This document shows, piece after piece, positions 16,248-25,732 of a stretch of 64,000 nucleotides of DNA. This stretch comes from SKLM01 sp964514285 (lineage in GTDB: Bacteria; Chloroflexota; Anaerolineae; B4-G1). Positions within the stretch are counted from its first letter, which is position 1; each line of letters begins with the position of its first letter. The stretch is from the NCBI GenBank assembly GCA_964514285.1, contig CAZEQC010000012.1, positions 1 through 64,000 on the forward strand, in the 5' to 3' direction. The position numbers were made by a program, and so were the translations under genes. The notes beneath the pieces are model-generated. The model did no database searches. It was not told the DNA's origin and worked only from the letters and a program-made list of their open reading frames with translations.

Positions 16248-18479
16248 ATGAGCCAGCCTATCGGCGATGGAACGCCCACGTGGGGAGAACCGGACCGCGC
16301 TGCAGTCATCCGCTTTCGCATCGGCGAGCGGTCCGAGGTAATGGAGCTCCTTGAGCCCAATCACGCTCGTCAGATCGAAGGGATACGGTTCATCTGGCGC
16401 TGGCAAGAGGAGGCGGCGGGCTATCGCATGTGGGTGCGAATCACCCATCGGGGCGAGAAAGCCATCACCTTGGACACTATCGACGTCCTCGCGGCCCCGG
16501 TGCCGGCGCTCAATGCAGGGCGGGAAGCGTGGTCCATTTATCAGAATGGCTGGCAATCCTGGTCTCCGGCCTTCGCCCGTCATCTGGGAAACGGCCTCTA
16601 CTCAACCCCCGGGACCCCCGACTATCAGCGCAAGCATCAACCCCACGGTCAACCGGAGCATCAAGAGAATATCTCATCCGAGTGGGTCACTGTCCTATCC
16701 GCCCGAAAGGGACAGGAGCCCACGGATGGGGAAGCGGCCGCCCTCTTGGTCGGTTTCGTGACGGCAAAGGATCAACTGGCCCAGATCCGTGTCCAGGGGG
16801 ACGGATCAGCCTTGGTAGCTCGCTGCCATTGTGATGGCATCAAGCTTGCCCCAGGCTCGTCGATCAGCTCCGAGACTCTGGTGGTTAGAACCGGGGCTGA
16901 TCCTTTGAACCTGCTGGAGGACTGGGCCGAGGAGATGGGAGATGAGATGAAGGCACGCGTCTCCTCCGATCCTCCCACAGGGTGGTGCTCCTGGTACGTC
17001 TTCTACGGCGAGAACACGGCCGAAGACGTCAAGGATAACGTAGCTGCCATTGAGGATTACGCGCTTCCCCTAGAGGTCGTTCTGCTTGACGACGGCTATC
17101 AGACTGCTATCGGCGACTGGTTTTCGCTGAACGAGGACAAGTTCCCCGCTGGCATGGAACCAGTCATGGACGACATCCATCGGAGCGGGCGCCGCGCTGG
17201 TATCTGGACGGCACCCTTTGGAGCCTCAGTCGATTCTCAACTCCTGGCAGACCATCCCGATTGGCTGCTCCGAGACGAGGCCAGCGAACCCGTTCTAGGG
17301 TGGATACACTGGGGGAAGCCCTGCTACGCGCTCGACTGCACGCATCCAGAGGTGCTGGCCTGGCTGGAGCGGACGTTCAAACACATGCGCCGCGAGTGGG
17401 GGGTCTATCTCTTCAAGATCGATTTTCTTTTCGCGGCCGCTCACCATGGCGAACGGCACGATCCCACCGCTACCCGCGCACAAGCATTGCGGCGAGGCGT
17501 GCAAGCTATCCGGAAAGCCATCGGCAATAACGCCTTCCTGCTTGGTTGTGGCGCACCCTTGGGACCGTGCGTAGGATTGGTGGACGGCATGCGGATCGGG
17601 CCGGACGTGGATCCCAACTGGCACCCCATCTGGCGCCACGACCTCTCCTCCGTCTCCACCAAGAACGCCCTACGCAACGTCCTCACCCGGGCACCACTCC
17701 ATGGGCGGCTGTGGGCCAACGACCCGGACTGCATACTCATTCGCCAGCGCGGGGATGACATGGACCTGGTCTTGAATGAGGTGCGCACCCTGGCGGCCCT
17801 GGTGGCCTTGTCCGGCGGTCTGACTCTCGACTCCGACGACCTATCAGCGATCGAACCGGGCCGTCTCAAGTACCTGCGTCAGGCTCTGCCGCCCACCGGC
17901 CTCTCCGCCCGTCCCATCGACCTCTTTCGACACGAGATGCCCTCATCCTTCCTGCTCCCCGTAGAGCGAGGCTGGGGCCACTGGTGGGTCGCTGGCATCG
18001 TCAACTGGGACGAACGGACGACCGAGACGACAGTGCGGCTGGCCGACCTGGGCCTCCCATCGGGGCGCTATCACGTCTTCCACTATTGGCGCCGTCGTTA
18101 TCTTGGCGTGACCGACGACGTGGTCACGGTCCGTCGCCACCAACCGCACGAGACGGCAGTGCTCCTCCTCAAACCTGTCTCCGAACGGCCCGACCTGCTG
18201 ACAACCACGTTTCACGTTTGCCAGGGCGTCGCCGAGATCGTCAGCTATCAATCCGAGATCAACAACACGACTGCAACTGTCAAAGTGACGCTGGAAAAAC
18301 CGGGACGACAGTTCGGTCGCCTATACTTCACGGTGCCCAAGCGGTGGCGCGTCGTCGAGGCCCAGGTCGACGGGCGCCAACAGGCTCCGGTCACGGAGGG
18401 AGCCCGAGTCGTCAGCTTCGGTCTGACGCTGGAGGATCAGGCAGACGTTGAGGTAGCTTTTGAGCGAACGGTCATCTAA
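16248..18479 (+). CDS. Alpha-galactosidase, glycoside hydrolase family 36
   Basis: Predicted to hydrolyse terminal alpha-1,6-galactosides such as melibiose or raffinose. It has 743 residues from ATG 16248, which carries AAGGAGAGGGGAG upstream and follows a TATAAT element; the open frame extends further but into the promoter. An N-terminal beta-sandwich with WQSWSP precedes the barrel, which begins GWCSWYVFYG. The nucleophile is probably Asp392 in FKIDFLF, and the acid/base is one of Asp453/Asp455 in RIGPDVDPNW. A C-terminal beta domain follows. No signal peptide is visible, so it is probably cytosolic. No sugar transporter adjoins it. Exact substrate is uncertain. Confidence 0.85.
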   Translation: MSQPIGDGTPTWGEPDRAAVIRFRIGERSEVMELLEPNHARQIEGIRFIWRWQEEAAGYRMWVRITHRGEKAITLDTIDVLAAPVPALNAGREAWSIYQNGWQSWSPAFARHLGNGLYSTPGTPDYQRKHQPHGQPEHQENISSEWVTVLSARKGQEPTDGEAAALLVGFVTAKDQLAQIRVQGDGSALVARCHCDGIKLAPGSSISSETLVVRTGADPLNLLEDWAEEMGDEMKARVSSDPPTGWCSWYVFYGENTAEDVKDNVAAIEDYALPLEVVLLDDGYQTAIGDWFSLNEDKFPAGMEPVMDDIHRSGRRAGIWTAPFGASVDSQLLADHPDWLLRDEASEPVLGWIHWGKPCYALDCTHPEVLAWLERTFKHMRREWGVYLFKIDFLFAAAHHGERHDPTATRAQALRRGVQAIRKAIGNNAFLLGCGAPLGPCVGLVDGMRIGPDVDPNWHPIWRHDLSSVSTKNALRNVLTRAPLHGRLWANDPDCILIRQRGDDMDLVLNEVRTLAALVALSGGLTLDSDDLSAIEPGRLKYLRQALPPTGLSARPIDLFRHEMPSSFLLPVERGWGHWWVAGIVNWDERTTETTVRLADLGLPSGRYHVFHYWRRRYLGVTDDVVTVRRHQPHETAVLLLKPVSERPDLLTTTFHVCQGVAEIVSYQSEINNTTATVKVTLEKPGRQFGRLYFTVPKRWRVVEAQVDGRQQAPVTEGARVVSFGLTLEDQADVEVAFERTVI

Positions 18480-18496
18480 TCACCGGGTGTTTCCCC

Positions 18497-20545
18497 TTGA
18501 CCTCTGGATTCCGTCCCCTGGAGCAGTCTAGCCTCTTCCACGTGGCAAAGCTTGTCTTTCCCGCGCTGGAGGGAATAGACGAGGAGGACCTGCCATATCG
18601 CTTGGCCGATGTGCTGGGCTTACTCTACGGCGCGCCCATTGCCCTGCTTGGGCTCGGCTGGCTGATCGCCGTCACAGATGTCTCCCTGATCGGGAGGCAG
18701 TGGCCGCTCCTTCTCCTCTTCCTCGGAGTGATCCTCCTGCTACGGCGCTGGCGGTTTACGCTCTTGATTCAGATCAGTCCGGGCAGCTACGCCGACTGGC
18801 AGGAATCGCTGGACGTGATTGTCTCATGGTCGTCAGCACTGGCTCTCGGCCCCACGGCTTTTTGGGTCACGGCGCTGGGCGTGGTGATCGATCATCTGCT
18901 TCCAGGACTGCAGGAACCCTCAGCACCCCTGCGGTGGAACCGCGCTCGCAGCTTCGTGCTGGACTTCGCGCAGGTCACCGCTGGCATGGCGGCGGTGACG
19001 CTTTACAAGCGTTGGGGCGGCCTCTTCCCCCCGGCCGCGCTCACGCGACGTAGCCTGCTCCCAGCCATAGGAGCCACGGTAGTCCGGCTCGTGCTCAGTC
19101 GGCTCTGCTGGATGCCCATTTTCGCCTACTGGGCTCAAGTTCTCAAAGAGAGACAGAAGAACTACAGCCTCAACCGTTACCTGAGCATCGTGATGGCCTT
19201 GCCAGCGGTGATGGATCCGTTTGCCCTGCTAGCGACGATTCTCTACGCGCGGCTCGGCATCGGGATGTACCTTTTCTTCATCACCGGGGTCCTCCTGGCT
19301 ACCCAGCTGGCCAATCAATTGAGCGAGACCGCGACGCGCAGCCGGCAGCACGCTCGGGAGCTGGAGAAATTGGAGCAACTGGGACGTGCCATCATCCAGA
19401 CGCCTGTCGACGCATCTACCCTCTCAGATGTGCTAGAAGAGCACCTGCCGATTATGTTCCCCGACTCTCGGATCGAGATTCGCCTGTTCCCTGACCAGAT
19501 CATCTACCAGACGTCAGATGGCCAACCTCTGGTGCCGGAGCAGGCCTGGACGTGGCTGCGACGGATGGAGGGGGCACGCTGCTTCCCACCGGGGGAGCAG
19601 CTCGCTTGGGCCGATGCGCCGCTAACGCAGAGGGCTATAGTTCTGGCACCGATCCTGGAGCCTGACAGCAACGAACCCACCGGCGGCCTCGTGTTTGCAC
19701 AGCGGTCGCCCGCCGTCTGGAGAGGCAAGGAACTGACCAACTCCCTGCCGGCCATCCAGACGCTGGCCTCTCAGATCGGGGCCGCGCTACACGGCGCCGC
19801 GCTCTACCGCATGGAGCAGGAACTGGCGCTGGCAGGACAAATCCAGGCCAGCTTCCTGCCCGGGGAGCTGCCAAAGATCCCCGGATGGCAGATCGCAGCG
19901 ACTCTGTTGCCCGCCCGTCAGACCGCCGGGGACTTCTATGACGTGATCCCGTTGCCCAATGGACGCTTCGGGATCGTGATGGCTGACGTAGCCGACAAGG
20001 GCATGGGAGCCGCGCTCTACATGGCCTTAAGCCGAACTCTCCTGCGCACCTATGCACTGGAATACCACAGCCGGCCCGATTTCGCCGTGAAAGTCACCAA
20101 CCGGCGTATCCTGATGGACACAGACGTGACGATGTTCGTGACGCTCTTCTACGGCGTCCTCGACCCCCGGACGGGACGGCTGACGTACTGCAACGCGGGG
20201 CACAACCCACCTTACCTCGTGCGCGCGCAGGGCAGAGGGCAGATGCAAACCCTGACCAAGACAGGCATGGCGCTTGGGGCAATGCCCGGTCTCTCTTGGG
20301 AGCAAGGCGTCGTTCAGCTGGAACGGGGCGACGTCCTGACGCTCTATACGGATGGCATCACAGACGCACAGGACGAGACGGGGAATTTCTTCGGCCAGGA
20401 GCGGCTCAGGGACCTGATACAGGCCCAGGCAGGTCGTTCGGCCGATGAGATCCAGGACGCACTGCTGGGGACCGTACAAGCTTTTGCAGGTGAAACCTCG
20501 CAGTTCGACGATATTACGCTGATGATCCTTGTCCGAAGCACCTAG
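18497..20545 (+). CDS. Membrane-associated PP2C/SpoIIE-type serine phosphatase with GAF-like sensor
   Basis: Probably dephosphorylates a protein partner (relatives act on anti-anti-sigma factors). Of 682 residues, about 35-275 form several membrane helices. A GAF-like region spans about 290-440. The SpoIIE domain begins near LAGQIQASFLPGELP and has metal-binding RQTAGDFYDV and VMADVADKGMGAALYM, then FVTLFYGVLD, CNAGHNPPYL, LYTDGITDA and FDDITLMIL. The start is uncertain: TTG 18497 lacks a clear SD and GTG 18542 is an alternative. It begins 17 bases after the GH36 stop. No anti-sigma or STAS partner is visible nearby. Confidence 0.8.
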   Translation: MTSGFRPLEQSSLFHVAKLVFPALEGIDEEDLPYRLADVLGLLYGAPIALLGLGWLIAVTDVSLIGRQWPLLLLFLGVILLLRRWRFTLLIQISPGSYADWQESLDVIVSWSSALALGPTAFWVTALGVVIDHLLPGLQEPSAPLRWNRARSFVLDFAQVTAGMAAVTLYKRWGGLFPPAALTRRSLLPAIGATVVRLVLSRLCWMPIFAYWAQVLKERQKNYSLNRYLSIVMALPAVMDPFALLATILYARLGIGMYLFFITGVLLATQLANQLSETATRSRQHARELEKLEQLGRAIIQTPVDASTLSDVLEEHLPIMFPDSRIEIRLFPDQIIYQTSDGQPLVPEQAWTWLRRMEGARCFPPGEQLAWADAPLTQRAIVLAPILEPDSNEPTGGLVFAQRSPAVWRGKELTNSLPAIQTLASQIGAALHGAALYRMEQELALAGQIQASFLPGELPKIPGWQIAATLLPARQTAGDFYDVIPLPNGRFGIVMADVADKGMGAALYMALSRTLLRTYALEYHSRPDFAVKVTNRRILMDTDVTMFVTLFYGVLDPRTGRLTYCNAGHNPPYLVRAQGRGQMQTLTKTGMALGAMPGLSWEQGVVQLERGDVLTLYTDGITDAQDETGNFFGQERLRDLIQAQAGRSADEIQDALLGTVQAFAGETSQFDDITLMILVRST

Positions 20546-20560
20546 AACAGGCTGGAGCTT

Positions 20561-21292
20561 ATGGAACCAACGACCGAAGACACCTTGTACGCTCATAACG
20601 TCCTCTTGGAGCACTATGAGGACCGACCCTGGCACCCGCGCGATCCTATCGCTACGTTAGTCAACACGATCCTTTCGCAGAACACCAACGATGTGAACCG
20701 CGACACGGCCTATGAACGGCTGAGAGAGCGATTTGCTAGAATAGAAGAGGGAAGCGAAGCGACTCCCAAAGTAAGAAAGGGAAGCGAAGCGACTCGGGAC
20801 TGGGAACAGATCCGCGACGCACCGGAGGAGGAGGTGATTGAGGCAATTCGACCGGCTGGCCTTGGTCCCACCAAAGGGCCTCGCATCCAGGGCGCGCTGC
20901 AGAAGATCACGGAGCGAGAGGGCGAGATCACCCTCGACTTCCTGCGCGATATGTCGACCGAGGAGGCCAGACAGTGGCTCACCGATCTGCCCGGCGTCGG
21001 CCCCAAGACTGCTGCTATCGTGCTCTGCTTCGCGCTGGGTAAGCCCGCTTTTCCAGTCGATACCCACGTCCATCGCGTCAGCTTGCGACTCGGTCTGCTC
21101 CCCGAGGGAACCAGCCGCGAAAAAGCGCACGATATTCTTGAGGACATCGTCCCAGAGGAACACTACTACACCTTCCACCTCAATCTCATCGCCCATGGCC
21201 GCGCCATCTGTCACGCCCGCAATCCGGAATGTGAGCGATGCCCTCTGCTTGAGAGCTGTGACTACGGGCAAGAGGTCACGGATGCTTCCTGA
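20561..21292 (+). CDS. nth: Endonuclease III-type DNA glycosylase/AP lyase
   Basis: Removes oxidised pyrimidines in base-excision repair. The 243-residue HhH-GPD protein has SQNTNDVN near the N-terminus and hairpin-helix-hairpin LPGVGPKTA with catalytic Lys149. Asp167 lies in VDTHVHR. A 4Fe-4S cluster motif C-x6-C-x2-C-x5-C is at Cys217, 224, 227 and 233. An insertion near residues 63-76 contains the pentapeptide GSEAT twice, encoded by an imperfect 30-base tandem repeat in frame (see separate entry). The segment is in the helical domain before the HhH and may be tolerated as a loop. It starts 15 bases after the phosphatase stop. Confidence 0.92.
   Translation: MEPTTEDTLYAHNVLLEHYEDRPWHPRDPIATLVNTILSQNTNDVNRDTAYERLRERFARIEEGSEATPKVRKGSEATRDWEQIRDAPEEEVIEAIRPAGLGPTKGPRIQGALQKITEREGEITLDFLRDMSTEEARQWLTDLPGVGPKTAAIVLCFALGKPAFPVDTHVHRVSLRLGLLPEGTSREKAHDILEDIVPEEHYYTFHLNLIAHGRAICHARNPECERCPLLESCDYGQEVTDAS
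20749..20795 (+). repeat. In-frame 30-bp-period repeat inside nth
   Basis: The 17-base sequence GGGAAGCGAAGCGACTC occurs at 20749-20765 and again at 20779-20795. Both copies are in the same reading frame, adding ten residues per unit without disrupting nth. It looks like a local duplication or a small inserted repeat. Confidence 0.75.
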
Positions 21293-21437
21293 CCGAAGAT
21301 GAGGCTTGACGTCCCTCTCACGCTGACATACCATGGGCACACCAGACAGATGTCATAGAAGCAGCTACATCCCCCTTTTTCTAAGGGGTCCTTGCTTAGA
21401 CGCGGGTAGCCTGCGATCCATCCACGCGTAGAAGGAG

Positions 21438-21809
21438 ATGATGAGCGGCTCGAGAGTGAGACTAGGGAAGCGAGGAGAGGATCTTGCTGCAGAAGAACTG
21501 ACGCAGCGAGGCTATGAGATCGTGGACCGCAACTGGTACTGCCAGATCGGCGAGGTGGACATCGTGACCCGATGCGCCGGGGGCTGGGCTTTCTTCGAGG
21601 TGCGCACACGGCGAGGTCGGGCGTTCGGCACCCCAGAGGAGTCCGTGACGCCACGTAAGATAGAACGTATGACCCGCGTCGCCCAGTTTTATCTGTCAGC
21701 CCACGACGTCAACGTGTACGAGATCGACTGGCGGATCGGCGTGGTGGCCGTGGAGATGGACGAAGCCGGCTATTTGTTGAGGATCGACGTCTATGAAAAC
21801 CTCTGGTGA
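21438..21809 (+). CDS. yraN: YraN/UPF0102-family nuclease-like protein
   Basis: A 123-residue protein of the UPF0102 family, which has an endonuclease-like (Holliday-junction resolvase-type) fold; its biological role is not established. It has the typical LGKRGEDLAAEEL opening, NW near residue 31, GEVDIV (catalytic Asp) and FFEVRTRRG, where most relatives have E-V-K; the Arg is a small deviation. AAGGAG abuts ATG 21438, so the second ATG at 21441 is an equally possible start. The end overlaps miaA by 17 bases, indicating co-translation. Confidence 0.88.
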   Translation: MMSGSRVRLGKRGEDLAAEELTQRGYEIVDRNWYCQIGEVDIVTRCAGGWAFFEVRTRRGRAFGTPEESVTPRKIERMTRVAQFYLSAHDVNVYEIDWRIGVVAVEMDEAGYLLRIDVYENLW

Positions 21810-22755
21810 CAGGTCTGCTCGCCCCGGTATGTCCGCCTCGCCGTTGGTCGTGATCGTGGGACCGACAGCGGTGGGCAAGACGGCTCTCTCCCTGCATCTC
21901 GCTGAGGTCCTTGACGGTGAGATTATCTCCGCCGACTCCCGTTCATTCTACCGGGGGATGGACATCGGCACAGCCAAGCCCACACCACAGGAACAGGCCC
22001 GAGTCCCTCATCACTTGATCGATATCGCTGACCCGGATGAGACGGTGGGGCTGGCCGAGTATCAGGATCGAGCCTACGCTGCCATCGATGACGTCCTCGC
22101 CCGCGCCAAGCTTCCGCTCTTAGTCGGAGGCACAGGTCAATATGTGCAGGCGGTGATCGAGGGATGGCGTATCCCACGCGTGGCGCCGCGTCCAGACCTA
22201 AGGGAGGAGCTAGAGGCTAAGGCCGAACAAGAGAGCCCTTACGCCCTCCACGACTGGCTGGAGGAGCTTGATCCCGAGGCGGCAGAGGATATCCACCCGC
22301 ACAACGTCCGTCGGGTCGTTCGCGCCCTGGAGGTCTGCCTCATCAGTGGACGCCCCATCTCCGAACAGCAAGGCAAGGATCCACCGCCCTATCACGTCTT
22401 GCAGATCGGGCTGACGATGGACCGCGATAAGCTGTACGAACGCGCCGACCAACGTCTGACGCTGATGGTCGAGGCCGGCCTGATGGATGAGGTGCAAGAC
22501 CTGCTGGAGCAAGGATACGGTTGGCACCTCCCTGCTATGTCGGCCGTGGGATATGCTGAGTTCAAGCCTCTCTTCCAGGGGGAGATGGCCCTGGATGAGG
22601 TTCTGAAGGAGATCCGGAGTAACCTCCACCGCTTCATACGGCATCAGTACAACTGGTTCAGCTTCGACGATCCCGATATTCGCTGGTTCGATATCACCAA
22701 GACCAGCCACGAGGAGATTGAGGCTTTCGTCCGCCAGTGGCTAAACGATCTTTGA
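21793..22755 (+). CDS. miaA: tRNA dimethylallyltransferase
   Basis: Transfers a dimethylallyl group to N6 of A37 in tRNAs reading UNN codons. The 320 residues have the P-loop GPTAVGKT (23-30), ISADSRSFYRGMDIGTAKP, HHLID, LVGGTGQYVQA and a C-terminal R-H-Q-Y-N-W-F segment. It starts within the end of yraN at ATG 21793; ATG 21829 is an alternative that trims 12 residues before the P-loop region. It is full length for the family. No hfq or mutL neighbour is present. Confidence 0.95.
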   Translation: MKTSGDRSARPGMSASPLVVIVGPTAVGKTALSLHLAEVLDGEIISADSRSFYRGMDIGTAKPTPQEQARVPHHLIDIADPDETVGLAEYQDRAYAAIDDVLARAKLPLLVGGTGQYVQAVIEGWRIPRVAPRPDLREELEAKAEQESPYALHDWLEELDPEAAEDIHPHNVRRVVRALEVCLISGRPISEQQGKDPPPYHVLQIGLTMDRDKLYERADQRLTLMVEAGLMDEVQDLLEQGYGWHLPAMSAVGYAEFKPLFQGEMALDEVLKEIRSNLHRFIRHQYNWFSFDDPDIRWFDITKTSHEEIEAFVRQWLNDL

Positions 22756-22905
22756 CGGCCTCTGAGAATCGCGCGGCTAGGTTTGCCTCAACGGCACCCT
22801 GATGGTAGAATCCATAAGCGAACGTCAGCTGCAGAGGGACAACCCTTACCCTCGATAGACTGTCTATCCCTTTGCAAGACCATCAAGTCTGGGAGCGTAT
22901 GAAGA

Positions 22906-23436
22906 ATGCTGGTTCGGCCGGCGGAGCCAAAGGATCTAAGCCCTTGTGGGAGATTGGATCACTCGTGTACGACCAATCACGTCTGGCAGATGGATACCCG
23001 CAAGACAGAGGAAGCACAGCGGGTCATGTTCCGCACGGTGCGCCTGCCTCGTGAGATCAGGGTCGACTACCCGCGACAAGGAGAGGATCTGCTTGCTGGC
23101 TGGAGACGACGGGATGGCTTCATCGTCGCAGAGGTGGATGGCCACGTCCGCGGCTATGCAACGCTGGCTATGCAGCCCGAGCACGGCCTGGTTTGGGTGG
23201 GAGACCTGGTTGTGGACCGATCCCATCGGCGACGTGGCATCGGGAAGGCGCTCCTGAAAGCATCTGCGCAGTGGGGAAGCAGAAAACACATGGTCCGGTT
23301 GACGGTTGAGGTCCAAACCAAGAACTACCCCGCCATCCAGTTCTGCCATGCACGTGGTCTCACCTTCTCCGGCTACAATGACCATTACTGGTCTAGCGAA
23401 GACATAGCCGTGTTCTTCACTGGCAGACTGCGATAA
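22906..23436 (+). CDS. GNAT-family N-acetyltransferase
   Basis: A 176-residue predicted acetyl-CoA-dependent N-acetyltransferase; the substrate is unknown. The fold is visible as an N-terminal RPAEPKDL start strand, GFIVAEVDGHVRGYATL, WVGDLVVDRSHRRRGIGKALL (split here as the acetyl-CoA pyrophosphate-binding motif A), and a C-terminal NYPAIQFCHARGL helix-strand pair with a bulge typical of the fold. RimI-like arrangement is suggested but not decisive. GGGAG lies about ten bases before ATG 22906. It is followed by a structured intergenic region. Confidence 0.8.
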   Translation: MLVRPAEPKDLSPCGRLDHSCTTNHVWQMDTRKTEEAQRVMFRTVRLPREIRVDYPRQGEDLLAGWRRRDGFIVAEVDGHVRGYATLAMQPEHGLVWVGDLVVDRSHRRRGIGKALLKASAQWGSRKHMVRLTVEVQTKNYPAIQFCHARGLTFSGYNDHYWSSEDIAVFFTGRLR

Positions 23437-23447
23437 CACAACCCTTC

Positions 23448-23540
23448 AGGATTCACCTGTCGATGAATCCTGGATGTAGCGGACTGATCGGAGGCATCAG
23501 CCTCTAGGGCCGAAAAGCCCGCAGCTGACGTATCAGGTAG
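23448..23540 (+). ncRNA. Candidate structured leader with alternative hairpins
   Basis: Between the GNAT gene and the membrane HTH gene there are: AGGATTCA/TGAATCCT (23448-23455 with 23464-23471), GAGGC/GCCTC (23491-23495 with 23500-23504) and GGGC/GCCC (23507-23510 with 23517-23520). CTGAT 23484-23488 can instead pair with ATCAG 23496-23500, which excludes the GAGGC stem. No T tract follows. It matches no riboswitch class I recognise. It could be a simple terminator-plus-leader. Confidence 0.3.
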
Positions 23541-23584
23541 GTTTCTGAGTCGCTGGAAGATGGCACAATCTGGTATTGGTTAAT

Positions 23585-25639
23585 ATGTCTATTGGGTCGA
23601 TGAGTATTTTATCGGTGTCGGGCGTTCAAAAGCTATTTGAGTTGGTCAACGTCGTGCTCACCTCGGGCATCGTCATCTTCTCCTTTGCCCTCCTGCTATA
23701 CTTGCTCATTTACAGTCGTCGCAACAACGTGGCACGCACGTTCGCCTTTCTGCTGAGCTGCGTGCTGGTCACCTATTTCGTGGATCTTGCCCTGTTCGGG
23801 ATTGAGAACTGGCGGACGGCCAAGCCCTGGTTGGAAATACAATGGATCGGCATCGCCTTTACCCCTGCAGCCTACCTTAATTTCTCCAACGCCCTCCTGA
23901 ACACCACCGGAGAACGGAGCAGATTGCAGAGCACGGCCGTCCACGTCAGTTACGTCCTGAGCGCACTCCTGCTCATCGGCGTCGCCTTCGGGAATCTGAT
24001 TGTCCGCGGAGGAGCGTCGACGCACAGAGCACTACACCTGCTGCCTGGGCCGCTTTTCCCCCTCTTCACCCTCTATTTTTCCGTCGCCGTCGGCTGGGGA
24101 GCGGCCAACGTGGTGCGCGCGCGCCGACGGTGTCTCACGTCCACCTCGCGACGACGAATGTCGTACCTGGCCGCCACCTTCGCAGCGCCAGCCGCTGGCG
24201 TCTTCCCCTACCTCTTGCTTGCAGGGTGGCCGGCATCGGCACCGGGAGTCGCACTCTGGTCGATCCTGGTCCTTGGCAATATCGGCGTGGGCATGATGCT
24301 CGTGATCCTGTCGTACAGTGTGGCCTCCTTTGGCGCTCTCACGCCCGATCGCGTGGTGAAGCACCGCTTGGTCCATTTTCTCCTGCGAGGACCGTTTGTC
24401 GCCACCCTCGTTGTGCTGGTCATCATCGTCACCTCGCAGGCGGAGGGATGGCTGGGCCTTCCCAGCCGCCGGGTGATGCTCTTTGGCGTCGTCAGTGTGA
24501 TCCTGCTGCTCCAGATCGGTATCGAGCTAGCTAAGCCGCTGATTGACCGGGCGCTCTATCTCCAGGATCGAGCAGAGATCGAGTGGATTCAGCAGCTTTC
24601 CAATCGTCTTCTCACGTCCACCGACCTGCACCAATTCCTGGAGAACGTGCTCACCGCGCTGTGCGAGCTTCTCCGCATTGACACAGCCTTCATCGCTGTC
24701 GTCGACGACGGAGAACCCCATCTGGAGGTCACCTGTGGTGATCTAGAGCCTCACAAGCCCAGCGAGCTCTCTCTCGAAGCCTGGCGGGTATCCTTGCAGC
24801 AGGTGCGGGCGGGGCAGAACAGCAACAATCCCAGCTCCTCCGACTCAGACTCGCATGCCGATGACAGCACGCCCCCGGGGCAGCATCGATTGGAGCGATA
24901 CGGCGATCTCTTCGTTTGGAATGGCTACTGGCTCGCCCCGCTCCGTGCTGCTAAGGACAGGAACGTCATCCTCGGGGTGGTTGGTCTGGCAGCCCGATCT
25001 CCAGAGCCGGACTTGACGCCACAGGAGAAGCAGAGCACGGATAACCTGCTCACCCAGGCGGCTGCGGCGCTTGAGGATCGACAGCTTCAACAGGGCATCT
25101 TCAGCGCGTTGGAGCGGATTATGCCGGAGATCGAGGACATCCAGAGACGACGTGGCATGGTCCACTACGTCGGCGATGAGGCCCTGTCCGAGTTCAGACT
25201 GATCGAATCAGCTGAGTTCCGAGAATGGGTGCAGGACGCTCTGAAGCACTATTGGGGGGGCCCGAAGTTGACCACAAGCCCCCTGATGGCCCTACAGATT
25301 GTCGAACGGGCAACCCTTGAACAAGAAGGTAATGCGATGAAGGGCCTCCGATCGGTCCTGCGGGAGGCGATTGAGCGTCTCCGTCCGGAAGGGGAGCGAA
25401 AGATGACAGCCCCTGCGTGGCTCCTGTTCAATATTCTGGATCTGAAGTTCCTTCAGGGTCACAAGGTGAGGGAGGTAGCAAAGCGATTGGCCATGAGCGA
25501 GTCCAACCTGTATCGCAAGCAGCGTGTTGCGATACAGGCGGCGGCCCAAATGCTGGCCGAGATGGAGCGAGAGGAGCTAAAGAATCACAAGGAGGAGACG
25601 CGAGACCAAGAGAGACGGTACCCGATGCCAAAGGGTTGA
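23585..25639 (+). CDS. Multi-pass membrane protein with GAF-like domain and C-terminal helix-turn-helix
   Basis: About 684 residues. The first 320 form seven or more hydrophobic helices resembling the 7TM input module of some histidine kinases. A GAF-like region follows (about 330-500, beginning WIQQLSNRLLTSTDL) interrupted by a Ser/Asp-rich linker. There is no His box or HATPase. The C-terminal 100 residues contain VREVAKRLAMSESNLYRKQ, which looks like a helix-turn-helix. I infer a membrane-tethered regulator with a sensory module, which may need proteolysis or DNA looping to act. ATG 23585 is chosen over TTG 23576; no clear SD is visible. The targets are unknown. Only the upstream structured leader offers a regulatory hint. 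Confidence 0.65.
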   Translation: MSIGSMSILSVSGVQKLFELVNVVLTSGIVIFSFALLLYLLIYSRRNNVARTFAFLLSCVLVTYFVDLALFGIENWRTAKPWLEIQWIGIAFTPAAYLNFSNALLNTTGERSRLQSTAVHVSYVLSALLLIGVAFGNLIVRGGASTHRALHLLPGPLFPLFTLYFSVAVGWGAANVVRARRRCLTSTSRRRMSYLAATFAAPAAGVFPYLLLAGWPASAPGVALWSILVLGNIGVGMMLVILSYSVASFGALTPDRVVKHRLVHFLLRGPFVATLVVLVIIVTSQAEGWLGLPSRRVMLFGVVSVILLLQIGIELAKPLIDRALYLQDRAEIEWIQQLSNRLLTSTDLHQFLENVLTALCELLRIDTAFIAVVDDGEPHLEVTCGDLEPHKPSELSLEAWRVSLQQVRAGQNSNNPSSSDSDSHADDSTPPGQHRLERYGDLFVWNGYWLAPLRAAKDRNVILGVVGLAARSPEPDLTPQEKQSTDNLLTQAAAALEDRQLQQGIFSALERIMPEIEDIQRRRGMVHYVGDEALSEFRLIESAEFREWVQDALKHYWGGPKLTTSPLMALQIVERATLEQEGNAMKGLRSVLREAIERLRPEGERKMTAPAWLLFNILDLKFLQGHKVREVAKRLAMSESNLYRKQRVAIQAAAQMLAEMEREELKNHKEETRDQERRYPMPKG

Positions 25640-25732
25640 TAGGGCCACTTAATGAAGATGCTGCTAGGACGAGAAGAACCTGAAGATACGCAAGATGGAG
25701 CGAGCTGAACAACTATCGCTAGGAGGCTAAGG

